From: Hypericibacter adhaerens
Lineage (GTDB): Bacteria > Pseudomonadota > Alphaproteobacteria > Dongiales > Dongiaceae
Length of the DNA: 64,000 nucleotides
Direction of reading: 5' to 3'
NCBI RefSeq assembly: GCF_008728835.1
Contig: NZ_CP042582.1
Coordinates: 1,364,001 to 1,428,000 of the forward strand
In this document: positions 53,723 through 63,621 of the stretch, in pieces
How positions within the stretch are numbered: the first letter of the stretch is position 1
Layout of the letters: the number at the start of each line of letters is the position of its first letter
Position numbers and translations under genes: made by a program
Notes under the pieces: generated by a model
The model's input: only the letters and a program-made list of their open reading frames with translations
Database searches by the model: none
Told to the model about the DNA's origin: nothing

Positions 53723-54532
53723 ATGATCGATTTCCAGGTCTTGGCGCAGGCCGCCCTCCTCGGGCTGGTCGAAGGCGTAACGGAGTTCCTGCCGGTCTCG
53801 TCGACCGGCCATCTCATCCTTGCCGGCTATTTCGTGGATTTCCCCGAGCCGCTCGGCAAGATCTTCGACGTCGTGATCCAGCTCGGCGCCATTCTCGCGA
53901 TCGTCGTCCTCTACTGGGGCAAGCTGTGGCGCGCGCTCGTCGGCCTGGCGAGCAGTAACGCGGAGAGGCGCTTCGCGCTGTCGGTCCTGATCGCTTTCCT
54001 GCCGGCGGCGGTGATCGGGGCCATCCTCCACGACTTCATCAAGAGCGTGCTGTTTTCGCCCTGGATCGTCGCGGCGTCGCTGGTTGTCGGCGGCCTCGTC
54101 ATCCTGCTGATCGAGGCGATGACACTGTCGCCCCGCCATCACGAGGCCGACCGGCTGCCCTTCGGCACCTCGTTCGGCATCGGCCTGTGCCAGTGCATCG
54201 CGATGATACCGGGCGTCTCGCGATCGGGCGCCACGATCCTCGGCGCCATGTGCCTGGGTGTCGATCGCCGCGCCGCCGCCGAGTTCTCCTTCTTCCTCGC
54301 CATCCCCACCATGCTCGGCGCCACGGTCCTGGACCTCTACAAGGGCCATGCCGCGCTCGGTGCGGAGGAATACCAGATCATCGCCGTGGGCTTCGTCGTC
54401 GCGTTCATTTCCGCCGTGGCGGTCGTGCGCGCGTTCGTGGCCTTCCTCCAGAACCATACCTTCCGCGTCTTCGGGTGGTACCGGATCCTGGCGGGGCTCG
54501 CCATGATGCTCGTGCTCTGGCGCCTCGCCTGA
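53723..54532 (+). CDS. uppP: Undecaprenyl-diphosphatase UppP/BacA
   Basis: UppP dephosphorylates undecaprenyl diphosphate to recycle the lipid carrier of wall synthesis, and its excess confers bacitracin resistance. The 269-residue protein has about eight transmembrane helices and both signature regions: GLVEGVTEFLPVSSTGHLIL with catalytic Glu and Ser, and IPGVSRSGATI with the second Ser and Arg. The C-terminus FVAFLQNHTFRVFGWYRILA is also typical. The gene stands alone between corA and a glyoxalase-like gene. Confidence 0.95.
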   Translation: MIDFQVLAQAALLGLVEGVTEFLPVSSTGHLILAGYFVDFPEPLGKIFDVVIQLGAILAIVVLYWGKLWRALVGLASSNAERRFALSVLIAFLPAAVIGAILHDFIKSVLFSPWIVAASLVVGGLVILLIEAMTLSPRHHEADRLPFGTSFGIGLCQCIAMIPGVSRSGATILGAMCLGVDRRAAAEFSFFLAIPTMLGATVLDLYKGHAALGAEEYQIIAVGFVVAFISAVAVVRAFVAFLQNHTFRVFGWYRILAGLAMMLVLWRLA

Positions 54533-54732
54533 CCGGTCGGGTGCGCGCCGCTCCAGCGTTGCGTGCGATCGCTGCTCCTTCTATCCTGCGGCCAGGCCGG
54601 TACAGCCTGCCGCTCGCGCCCGTCCGGGCATGGTGAATGTATCCTTCGGCGCCTTCGCTCGATCCTCGTTGAACGGCGAACGCATCAGCAACGCGAGCCC
54701 TGACCGCCTCGTTCGCCGCAAACGGAGGATTG

Positions 54733-55656
<924 letters not shown>

Positions 55657-55666
55657 ACTGCTGCCA

Positions 55667-55966
55667 TCAAAGCTTCGTTCCGCACTTGGCGCATTCCCTT
55701 GGCACTCCAAGGCCACCCCAATACGCAAATTCTTCCCCAAAGATTTGAGCTTTCCTCTTGTAGATTCGTGTTCCGCAATTTGGGCATCGAAGACTGAGAA
55801 GGTAGGCGCCCGCCAGCGCCGGAACAATGACCGCAAGCACCAGCAGTAGCTTTATCTCTGTTGTAATTCCCCAGGCTCCGAGGCCCACAAAATTCAGAAA
55901 AGCGATGAATATCGCAATGATTGCCCGCTTTCGAACGGGCAGAGAATGTTTTCCTGTATCCGCCAT
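55667..55966 (-). CDS. Small membrane protein with C-terminal zinc ribbon
   Basis: The 99-residue protein has two predicted transmembrane helices, IIAIFIAFLNFVGLGAWGI and LLLVLAVIVPALAGAYLLSL, followed by CPNCGTRIYKRKA and a closing CAKCGTKL, a Cys4 zinc ribbon on the cytoplasmic side. It is not recognised as a named family. It is the last of three small genes downstream of the Rhs-type gene on the same strand, a position where immunity proteins often lie, but nothing in the sequence proves that role. ATG 55966 is the only sensible start. Confidence 0.55.
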   Translation of the reverse strand: MADTGKHSLPVRKRAIIAIFIAFLNFVGLGAWGITTEIKLLLVLAVIVPALAGAYLLSLRCPNCGTRIYKRKAQIFGEEFAYWGGLGVPRECAKCGTKL

Positions 55967-55990
55967 CTTATTCTTCGCTTACTTCTCGCA

Positions 55991-56055
55991 GGATGCGGGC
56001 ATCGAGGTGCGGGCGCGTTCAAATTCTTCCGCCGTTGATGTTCGATAAAGTTACC
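55991..56055. repeat. 65-bp island repeat, copy R2
   Basis: Direct, diverged copy of R1, again opening with the pgi-derived TGCGGGCATCGAGG. It lies between two small island genes, just downstream of the gene ending at 56122. Confidence 0.65.
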
Positions 56056-56121
56056 TTCAGAGGTAAAGCATCGCGTCATCAGATTGTCATCGCCTGGGAG
56101 CTAGCAAAGTGACTGCAGGCT

Positions 56122-56706
56122 TCAGGCCAGATCTCTCGAACAGTCGAATTGCCCCATCAGCGACTCTGCGTTGGCAAGGTGTGTCTTCTCATTCGAGTAA
56201 AAGAAGATGTTTCCTTCCCAAAACTCGATCCTGTCGGAACTGCCACCAGCGATCAGCCACCCGTCCCAGCCATTAATGATGATGAGCGATGCGAGCCCAA
56301 TCAGGATCCCCGTCTCCCGGGCTTGCTCCTTGGAGATCCTCGTCTGATCGCGCTCATCGTAGGGATAAGGGTCAAAATAGTGTCCGGGCGCCTCGGATAA
56401 CGACCTGCTTTCACCTAGTCCCTGCCGTGCAGAGACAAAGAGATCGTAAGCGCTCGGAAACATGTCATCCCAGTGGTCGATCCAGAGCAATCGATGAGTG
56501 TAAGTCGAATGCCATCGATTCATGGCTTCGAGAAAGTCAACGAGGCGCCCTACATCACTTGGTGGTCTGCCACCAACTCGAGACTGTCGAGAAGCCATGT
56601 CGGGCCTCAGGACGAGGGTGGTGCGCCGCAAGTGAAGGGCAGGCTTCACGCTGAAGCCCTCCTGTCCAAACAGATTCTCGGCTTCTTTCGTGGTTAGGCA
56701 GCGCAT
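56122..56706 (-). CDS. Hypothetical protein downstream of the Rhs-type gene
   Basis: The 194-residue soluble protein, starting MRCLTTKEAENLFGQEGFSV, matches no family I recognise. It contains one short hydrophobic patch (GILIGLASLIIINGWDGWL, about 151-169) that is more like a buried beta-strand core than a membrane helix, and acidic stretches such as PYPYDERDQ. Immunity proteins of polymorphic toxins are often of this size and character. The ATG at 56706 follows GGAAGGGCGAG. An ATG at 56757 is an alternative start. Confidence 0.5.
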   Translation of the reverse strand: MRCLTTKEAENLFGQEGFSVKPALHLRRTTLVLRPDMASRQSRVGGRPPSDVGRLVDFLEAMNRWHSTYTHRLLWIDHWDDMFPSAYDLFVSARQGLGESRSLSEAPGHYFDPYPYDERDQTRISKEQARETGILIGLASLIIINGWDGWLIAGGSSDRIEFWEGNIFFYSNEKTHLANAESLMGQFDCSRDLA

Positions 56707-56895
56707 GTCGATAGTCTCGCCCTTCCAGCAGCTGGCACGGCACCAGCCCGCTTCCAAGCACCGTCACTACGTCCTTGATCCAAGCGATAACTGGGCTTGA
56801 CCGACATTAACAGCGCAATGCGGATTTCGTGCTTCACTATTCTGTAGTCGTGCGTTTGCTGCTATTTCAGAGACCGACCATCCATTCCCAAGCGC

Positions 56896-57156
56896 CTATC
56901 GCCGATCTCCTCTTCGATCCTCCCCAGCAGCATACTGTGGTAGGTCGTGGAGCGCGCGTTCGAATGCAGACTTTATCTCTGACTGACTGAAACCTCGATC
57001 CCACAGCTCCGTGGTCAAGTCGGCAATGACGACCTCGAGAGTGGGGCGACCGTAGGGGTTGCTTTGCCTTAGCTCTGCGCAGCTCAGTGCGAATTTATGA
57101 GCCTCGTCAAGACAACGCGTCTCCCATGGCGCTTCGCCTTTGTCTTTGCCTTTCAC
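56896..57156 (-). CDS. Small hypothetical protein after the Rhs-type gene
   Basis: The 86-residue protein is read from a GTG that has AGGAGG six bases upstream, better than the ATG 24 bases earlier. The sequence is helical and charged (LDEAHKFALSCAELRQ, LTTELWDRGFSQSEIKSAFE, RALHDLPQYA). No family is recognised. It begins 83 bases after the stop of the Rhs-type gene on the same strand, so it may be cotranscribed and could be the cognate immunity gene or an unrelated passenger. Confidence 0.5.
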   Translation of the reverse strand: MKGKDKGEAPWETRCLDEAHKFALSCAELRQSNPYGRPTLEVVIADLTTELWDRGFSQSEIKSAFERALHDLPQYAAGEDRRGDRR

Positions 57157-57239
57157 GGCATTCCTCCTGACTGTAGCCATGCCCGCTAAGAGCGGATGCG
57201 GCATGTATGTGTCGTCGCCTTGCCCTTGGATGGCGTCAC

Positions 57240-60200
57240 CTAGTAGGCGGGAGTGGAATAAAGCATCGTCCCTACGAAAGCTCCAACAGGACCGCCGAAT
57301 CGGACGATCGGAGGCAAGGGATTGGCCGGCAAGGGGTTAGGATGAGCCTGCTCTTCGGTTATGGGATTACCGTTTCGGTCAAACCTAGTCCAGGGCGTAC
57401 GGGGAGTATTGGTTTTCCAGTATCCTTGAGAACCTGGAGGCCCTCCCGGTGAACCTGGCGGCCCTCCTGGATTCTCTGGTGGAACCCATTGACACATCGA
57501 GCGCCCCCCGGGCTGCGGTGGTCCGAAAAATGCGCCTGGACGCTGACCTGGGCCTGCCGGTGTCCATGGACCTCCGGGTACAACACCATTTGGATCGGGG
57601 ATGCTCTGCAGGCCCTCAGGATCCGTGTAGAAAATCGGGTTGCTTTGTACGTAAGCGTACAAATTCCCCGCCGGATCACTCGCCTCCCCGACGGGATCGC
57701 GCGAGAGCCAACGGCCGGCCACAGGGTCGTATGCGCGGAACGGCGTCAGGTAGAGCCCACTGTCGGCATTGTAGAACGTGCCCGCATAGCCGAAGTCGGT
57801 GAGCGGGGCCGTCACTTGCAGCGCGTTGCCATAGGGATCATAGCTGTAAGCTGGTGCAGTAATGGTATCTGCGAACGCACGTCGGACCGAGCCGAGTTGG
57901 TCAACGCCGTAATAGTAAGGCTGCGCTGGTGATCCGGCCGCAAGCTCCCCTTCGGCGTAGTACTCCCTCGCTAGCGAATTGCTTGCGTCCCGCGCTTGAC
58001 ACAAGCGCATGCCGCACCAGAGATAAGAGGTCGTGATCGCGCTGCCCCCGCCTGCCGGCGTGCTGGTGATTGCGACCCGACGACCGAGGCCATCATACGT
58101 GAAAGCGGTCTGCTTCCCAGCTTGCCCCGGATAGGTGATGCCCACGAGGCGGTTCTCCGCGTCCCACGCAAAGCTGCGCACCCCGTCCGAGAGCAGGTTT
58201 CCGTTGGCATCGTAGGTCAATGTCTGCCCTGACAGGTCGGTCAGCTGATTGAGATTGTTGTAGCTGGCCGTCTGCACGCCGGGGCTGGGATATACGGCGG
58301 CACTGTCGCTGGTCTCCGTGATGTCGCTGATGAAGCTCTCGGGCGTCGTTGTGAACTGAAGGTTCGTGAACTGGCCTGCCGACAGGCCCACATTGCTGAT
58401 GCTGGCGAGCCGCCGATCGCCCGAGTTCGGGAGATAGCCCCAACTGGTCGCAAGGGTCGAGCTGGCGAGCTGACGCTGGGTTACCTGCCTTGTCTGCCCA
58501 AGATAGCTGAGTGTGAACTGCCCGAGGTCGCCCCCATGGCTGGTGAGCCGGCTGATGGCGTCGTAGCCGAAGGTCTCGGCTCCGGCGTTGCCGATGGTCC
58601 GGGATGCAAGTCGGCCGAGCTCATCGTAGTCATAAGTGATAGCGCTGTTCGAGAGAGGTCCGGTGTCTTGCTGAAGCTGAAGGGCGCCGAGGGATCCAAT
58701 GGGTATATAGCCGTACTGCGTAGTGCCGATCCCGTCGGTCATCGACACGACGCGCGGGAAATACGGATCGTAAGTGAAGCTCACGCTCGATGTCGGGTTT
58801 ATGGCGTTCAAATAGGAGATCTCCGCGAGGCGATCGTCGTTCGCGTAGCTGAACTGCTTCGTCTGCCCGAGCGCGTCCAGCACGGATTTCAGGTGGCTCG
58901 TCGTGGTTTCGTAGGTGTAGGTGACGGCGCTGCTGTCGGCGTAGGTCTTCTGGATGAGCCGCCCCTCGACATCGTAGCTCCAGCTTGTGGTGTGGCCGGC
59001 TGGGTCGGTCAGGCTCGTGAGCTGGCCGTTTCCGTTGTAGCCGAAGAGCATCTGCTGCCCGCGCGGGTCCGTGACCGCGGCCAGGCGCCGGTTGGCGTCA
59101 TGCGTGTAGCTCCAGAGCCGCCCTTGGCGGTCCTGAAACGAAGCGAGATCGAGCTTGTCGTAAGTGTAAAGGTCGGTCGTTCCATCGGGATAGGTGATCC
59201 TGGTGATCCGATCCGCGGCGTCATAGTCGTAGGTGGCTGTCCACCCTTCGGAGTCCGTGAAGGTTCGGATACGATCATAGGCGTCATAGGTGAAGCTGGC
59301 GGCGGTGACGTCGTTGGCGTTGATGATCGCGGTGAGGTCGCCGGTCGCGTTGTACTGGTAAGTAGTCTTCTGACCCAAGGGATTGGTTATCGATGTGACC
59401 TGGCCGGCAGCGTTATAGGTGAACAGGGTGGTTTGGCCGGCCGCATCGGTGTAGTAGATCGGCCGGTGCTGGTTGTTGTAGATGAATTGCGCGATCGTCT
59501 GCTGAACGCCATAGGCCATTGTCTGGCTTATGGCGGAGAGATCGATCTGGTTGGCATAGGAATACGACGTGGTGCGCCCCAGAGGATCGACGGTCTTGGT
59601 GACTTTGAAGAATCCTGCGGTGCCATAGGATGTCAGGCTGAGCTGCGTCGTGCCGTCGTCGAGCACGCGGCCCTGGGCGATCGGCTCGCCATAGGTACCT
59701 GTACGGTACGAGTTCGCCTGACCCGGATAGTTGAACCATATGCGATTTTCGAGCGGGTATTTGACGCTCTCGATGACAGCCGATTTCTGGTTCGTGTCAC
59801 CGGCGTGGAGGAAATGCCGCTCCCGGGCCTTGGTATAGTCGCAGCCCCCGGTGGGGGTACATCCGGCGGTGGCGTACGCGTCCTTGTCCCAATGGAAACT
59901 GTTGCGATAAACGAGGTACTGATTCGTCAGCGGGACCGGCATGCCCGAAGGCACAGTTCCCGCCGGATCGCTACTCGGGACCGGCGCGGGCTCGAGCCAT
60001 TCCTCTCGCTCGTTGTAGCCCATAGGATCCGTTACCTGAACAAAGCGCGGCGGGGCACTGGTCCCTGGCGCGGTGTAGGCGAAGCTTGTCGTCCCATAGG
60101 GTGTCGTCATGGAATTGACGAGCGAGTTGGCGTCGTAAGTGAAACTTGAGGTAAGGCCGATCACATCGGTGATGGAGCTGAGACGCCCAAGGGAATCATA

Positions 60201-61910
60201 AGCAAGAGACGCGCTGCGTCCGAACGGATCAGTGACCCCTGTTATCAGGAGCGGGCGGGCCGAGAGGCCGTAAGTGAAAGTTGTCTGCCGATCTGTCGCA
60301 TCTGTCAGCGAGGTGAGCCGCAGCTGGCCGTCATAGTTGAGCGTAAGCGCATTGCCCTGGGGATCGATGACCTGGCTCAGGAAGACGCGACGCGGATAGC
60401 TCGGGCTACCATCGGACTGGGCGTAGATCTCGACGCTACCGTCCCCCATCAGGCGCCGATAGGTTATAGGCGACTGCGATGCAAGAACGAGTACAGAGCC
60501 GTCGCTGCTCTGAATCGCAAAACGACCCGTGCTGCTCTGATATCCCGTGTAACTATACGCACCACCACCGGCGATATACCGAGACACGCTCCCACCGGGG
60601 TTTGTTGGGTCATCGGTTACATAGGTCAGCCAGTTCAAGGTCCATTTCGGGCTGACATTGAAGAAGCTGAAGTTCGCCGGCTGGCTGTCTTCCCTCTGGT
60701 TATAGGTGATCTGCACCTTTGCCGAGGGGCCGACGGGAGGCATGTATCCCACGGGGGTGTCAGAGAGACTCAGGCTCACTGTCGATTCGCCGATATTGTA
60801 GGTGCATAATGGACAGGGCCCATTTGCGCTCGGCGGGTCTGCCGGCGTATCTTGCGGGCCGGCAAGGCCCGGCGTCGTGCCGGTTGTCGCACCCTTGCCC
60901 CAAATCGTCTTGGCTTCCTTCTCATCGACCGCACGCCATCCAGCGCCGACGGGCGCTCCGGCTGGAGCCAGAAAATAGCCGCTCGCTTCGGCCTCAAGTG
61001 CCGCCTGCGTTACCCACAGCTCTCCGCTGGGAAGCGCGGAATCTTCGACGTGGAACCGCCCATTGGCTTGGCCCACGATGGCCGCAAAATGACCGATCTT
61101 CCAATGCACCACGGCTGGCACCGGGACCGGCTGCCCCGGCGCGCGGAAGAACATTCGGTGGTCGAAACCTGCCTTGGCCGCGAGTTCCCCTATCTCGGAG
61201 AGACTCGTGCCATTGTCGCTAGCCTGATACCATTGGAGAAACTCGACACTATCGACGCTGGCGCCTTTGGCGAGCATCATTGATCGCAGAGCCAGGGGCC
61301 CGCAGTTGAATAGATGCCTGGGGTCTCGCTTCACGAGCGCCAACTCTTCTCGAGCGCTTTGCACGGCCTCGGTCGCCGAGCCGGTTATTGGACGATCGCC
61401 GATCTCGTCGAAAAGCGCGGCTAGTTCCTTGTTCTTGCCAAGTGAGGCTTCTAGGTGAGCCAACTCGCCCACTGCGCGATCAACGAGCGCCTTGGCGTCC
61501 GGATCCGTGGCGTGCTTTCCCTCCCGCCAGGCGGTTTGCCACGCATCGAGAGCGCGCGAGAAATACCCGTCATGAAGATAGATCAGCCCCAAATTGGTAA
61601 GCAGCGCCGGGGCCCAGCCTGAATGCGGATAAGCCGCCACGAATTTGCTCAAGCTCTCGGCATCTTCCGGCGCTGTGCGCTGATTATAAACCGTCAAGGC
61701 CTGCGATAGCGCTCGGTTTTCGTCAGGTGTCGTCGGCTGGGTGGATATAAGCGGTTCCGGAAAATGGGCCGCTCGAATGACATTCTCGAGCGAAACATCG
61801 TTGGCTTCGGCGCTATCCCCTGTTTGCGCCAACGCTAGAGGTCCCGTGGCCAGCGACGCCAGCGTGGCGATCAGAGCCGTGAGCAACGCAAAATTCTGCT
61901 TGCCCCTCAT
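57240..61910 (-). CDS. Secreted YD-repeat (Rhs-type) protein with N-terminal C39-like peptidase
   Basis: A 1556-residue protein starting at an ATG with AAGGAGG nine bases upstream. Residues 1-29 are a signal peptide ending ALA-Q. Residues 66-135 look TPR-like. Residues 200-312 resemble a C39 bacteriocin-processing peptidase: Cys203 in FNCGPLALRS, His274 in WKIGHFAAIVG and Asp290 in FHVEDSAL. From about 400 to 1430 come at least a dozen YD repeats (YDSLGRLSSITD, YDAADRITRITYPDG, YDVEGRLIQKTY) and the Rhs core end PVAGRWLSRDPVGE, then FYTDPEGL. The last 122 residues differ: a Gly/Pro linker, GYWKTNTPRTPWTRFD and NGNPITEEQAHP, and a hydrophobic end. The C-terminus is the expected toxin position, but no toxin fold is recognised. 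Confidence 0.88.
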   Translation of the reverse strand: MRGKQNFALLTALIATLASLATGPLALAQTGDSAEANDVSLENVIRAAHFPEPLISTQPTTPDENRALSQALTVYNQRTAPEDAESLSKFVAAYPHSGWAPALLTNLGLIYLHDGYFSRALDAWQTAWREGKHATDPDAKALVDRAVGELAHLEASLGKNKELAALFDEIGDRPITGSATEAVQSAREELALVKRDPRHLFNCGPLALRSMMLAKGASVDSVEFLQWYQASDNGTSLSEIGELAAKAGFDHRMFFRAPGQPVPVPAVVHWKIGHFAAIVGQANGRFHVEDSALPSGELWVTQAALEAEASGYFLAPAGAPVGAGWRAVDEKEAKTIWGKGATTGTTPGLAGPQDTPADPPSANGPCPLCTYNIGESTVSLSLSDTPVGYMPPVGPSAKVQITYNQREDSQPANFSFFNVSPKWTLNWLTYVTDDPTNPGGSVSRYIAGGGAYSYTGYQSSTGRFAIQSSDGSVLVLASQSPITYRRLMGDGSVEIYAQSDGSPSYPRRVFLSQVIDPQGNALTLNYDGQLRLTSLTDATDRQTTFTYGLSARPLLITGVTDPFGRSASLAYDSLGRLSSITDVIGLTSSFTYDANSLVNSMTTPYGTTSFAYTAPGTSAPPRFVQVTDPMGYNEREEWLEPAPVPSSDPAGTVPSGMPVPLTNQYLVYRNSFHWDKDAYATAGCTPTGGCDYTKARERHFLHAGDTNQKSAVIESVKYPLENRIWFNYPGQANSYRTGTYGEPIAQGRVLDDGTTQLSLTSYGTAGFFKVTKTVDPLGRTTSYSYANQIDLSAISQTMAYGVQQTIAQFIYNNQHRPIYYTDAAGQTTLFTYNAAGQVTSITNPLGQKTTYQYNATGDLTAIINANDVTAASFTYDAYDRIRTFTDSEGWTATYDYDAADRITRITYPDGTTDLYTYDKLDLASFQDRQGRLWSYTHDANRRLAAVTDPRGQQMLFGYNGNGQLTSLTDPAGHTTSWSYDVEGRLIQKTYADSSAVTYTYETTTSHLKSVLDALGQTKQFSYANDDRLAEISYLNAINPTSSVSFTYDPYFPRVVSMTDGIGTTQYGYIPIGSLGALQLQQDTGPLSNSAITYDYDELGRLASRTIGNAGAETFGYDAISRLTSHGGDLGQFTLSYLGQTRQVTQRQLASSTLATSWGYLPNSGDRRLASISNVGLSAGQFTNLQFTTTPESFISDITETSDSAAVYPSPGVQTASYNNLNQLTDLSGQTLTYDANGNLLSDGVRSFAWDAENRLVGITYPGQAGKQTAFTYDGLGRRVAITSTPAGGGSAITTSYLWCGMRLCQARDASNSLAREYYAEGELAAGSPAQPYYYGVDQLGSVRRAFADTITAPAYSYDPYGNALQVTAPLTDFGYAGTFYNADSGLYLTPFRAYDPVAGRWLSRDPVGEASDPAGNLYAYVQSNPIFYTDPEGLQSIPDPNGVVPGGPWTPAGPGQRPGAFFGPPQPGGRSMCQWVPPENPGGPPGSPGGPPGSQGYWKTNTPRTPWTRFDRNGNPITEEQAHPNPLPANPLPPIVRFGGPVGAFVGTMLYSTPAY

Positions 61911-62070
61911 TTTCGTGTGCCTCCTTGCGCCCTTGTGCCTCTTCCACATGTGGCCTTGCATCGCGACGATGCCCGGCCTCGCTTGCACCAATTCAGCTAC
62001 ACAGCTTCATCTCCGCGTTTCTTTCATGCGTTCCCGCACGTCACGCGGACGCCGGGGCGGGCTGCGCGTG

Positions 62071-62340
62071 TTATGGCGCTGTCCACAAGAAGCAACCCCA
62101 TACGCCCGAGCCCCATGTCGGAGCCGAGGATGCGCTCGCGTTCGATTGTGAGGTCCTGTTGCCCGTGGCGTCGTAGGCATAAGCGACGCACAGTCCATTG
62201 TCGTACACGGCTGTGGTGAGGCGTCCCAGCTCGTCATACGTGTACGACGTGGAGGCGCGGAGGTTTCCCGGAAGCAAGAGGAACGTTCCCGCAATTGCCA
62301 GTGCCAGGAGCATCCTCGTCTTTCCGCTTCCAGCGATCAT
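62071..62340 (-). CDS. Tiny secreted protein with two YD repeats
   Basis: The 89-residue product starts at an ATG with GAAGGAG six bases upstream. Residues 1-30 form a signal peptide (TRMLLALAIAGTFLLLPGNL), followed by YTYDELGRLTTAVYDNG and YAYDATGNRTSQS, two Rhs-type YD repeats, and a Ser/Ala/Trp-rich end. It precedes the large YD-repeat gene on the same strand. It may be a remnant of a longer Rhs gene, or a real small partner; the intact signal peptide and ribosome binding site argue that it is expressed. Confidence 0.6.
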   Translation of the reverse strand: MIAGSGKTRMLLALAIAGTFLLLPGNLRASTSYTYDELGRLTTAVYDNGLCVAYAYDATGNRTSQSNASASSAPTWGSGVWGCFLWTAP

Positions 62341-62728
62341 CCGCGGCTCCTTCCCATTCTCTTTGCCGTGTGTTGGCATCAATACAAACAAGAGTAGCAC
62401 AACCATGGTGAGAAGATATCATTTCGCCAAAGTCGAATAGGACATATTTGTTTCAAGTTGCAGCTTTGGCGTTACGGATTCTTCTACTTTGCTTACGTAT
62501 ATTGATTGCCCACTCAACGATTCTGTCAGATCAAATGGCCCACCGTCATTTTGCGAGATCGCTCGCTTACGGCGCCTGGACAACAGCGTCCTGCAAGCGC
62601 ATACAATCACTGGTTGCTTGCAAAAATGCCGACCGGGAAACCATCATCATGCGATGACGTGCGGTTTTCGCAACGATGCTAGTGTTGGTGCATCGGTCAT
62701 ACTAAAGGAAGTCCGCAGGAGAAGAACG
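62341..62728. other. Divergent intergenic region in the island
   Basis: About 390 bases, visibly richer in AT than the core genome (for example GATATCATTTCGCC and GGACATATTTGTTTC). It must contain the promoters of the divergent YD-repeat and tail-fibre-like genes. No repeat or RNA gene is seen. Confidence 0.45.
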
Positions 62729-63601
62729 ATGGCGACAACCAAATTGCCTTTGGCTGCAGTCGTGATGCTCATCGCACTATTGCTGTTTCTCCCGAAGAAT
62801 TCCTTCGCCGCCTGTAGCATCCCGCATCAGCTGACCAACGGTCAGGTGGCGGATGCGACTGCCGTTATGGATGACGTGAACGCAGTTGCGGCTTGCGCGG
62901 ATGCAGCCGTCGTTCCGACCGGCACGCCTCAAGCGGGTGCCGTGACCGTCTTCACCGGCCCCAATAGCATAACCAGCGGCGACTTGACGGGCGATGTGAC
63001 CACGTCTGGAGGAACGGCAACTTCGCTCTCGCCAACAGGCGTGACACCGGGAACTTACAACAATGCAAGCGTCACGGTTGATAGCAAGGGACGTGTTACG
63101 GCCGTTTCAAGTGGAGCGGGCGTTACATCCTTCACCAAATACACAGTCGCACAGGGAGGGGACGCATTTATAGATGTTCCCCTCGCTGCAGACGGAGGGT
63201 TTGCCTATCATGTATTCATTAAGGGAGTCCCATCGGCGAATGCCGGGATCGGGTTCAGGATTTCAAGCGATAACGGCGCAACCTTTTATTCGGGATCAGG
63301 CGATTACAAATGGGGAACTACCGGCTCAGATAGTTATGTCAATATATCGGCTGGAAGCACAGTGGGATCGGGGAGAGAAACGCTTATAGATTTCACTTTG
63401 GCCGGGATGAATGTCGTGGCGACCGATAGATTCGATCTGACGGGAGGGGTGTTCTCAATACTCTCCAGCGGAACACCAATAAACGGACATATCGGCGGCA
63501 CAGCCAATGCTGTAGGCAGCAACAACTTCAATGCATTTCGGATTTTTGCGCTTGCAGGGACTATGGACGGCTTTGCCGTTTATGTGGGACGGCTCTACTA
63601 G
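62729..63601 (+). CDS. Secreted protein with phage-tail-fibre-like segment
   Basis: The 290-residue product has a signal peptide (LPLAAVVMLIALLLFLPKNS, ending FAA-C) and is therefore exported. CSIPHQLTNGQVADATAVMD resembles the N-terminal LTNG-type segment of phage tail fibres, and TPGTYNNASVTVDSKGRVTA is a motif common in tail fibres and collar adhesins. The remainder is Gly/Ser/Thr-rich beta structure. The ATG follows GCAGGAGAAG. It is transcribed away from the YD-repeat genes and toward pgi. A cell-surface or adhesin-like function is possible. Confidence 0.7.
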   Translation: MATTKLPLAAVVMLIALLLFLPKNSFAACSIPHQLTNGQVADATAVMDDVNAVAACADAAVVPTGTPQAGAVTVFTGPNSITSGDLTGDVTTSGGTATSLSPTGVTPGTYNNASVTVDSKGRVTAVSSGAGVTSFTKYTVAQGGDAFIDVPLAADGGFAYHVFIKGVPSANAGIGFRISSDNGATFYSGSGDYKWGTTGSDSYVNISAGSTVGSGRETLIDFTLAGMNVVATDRFDLTGGVFSILSSGTPINGHIGGTANAVGSNNFNAFRIFALAGTMDGFAVYVGRLY

Positions 63602-63621
63602 CCGAAGACGGTGGAATTGAA

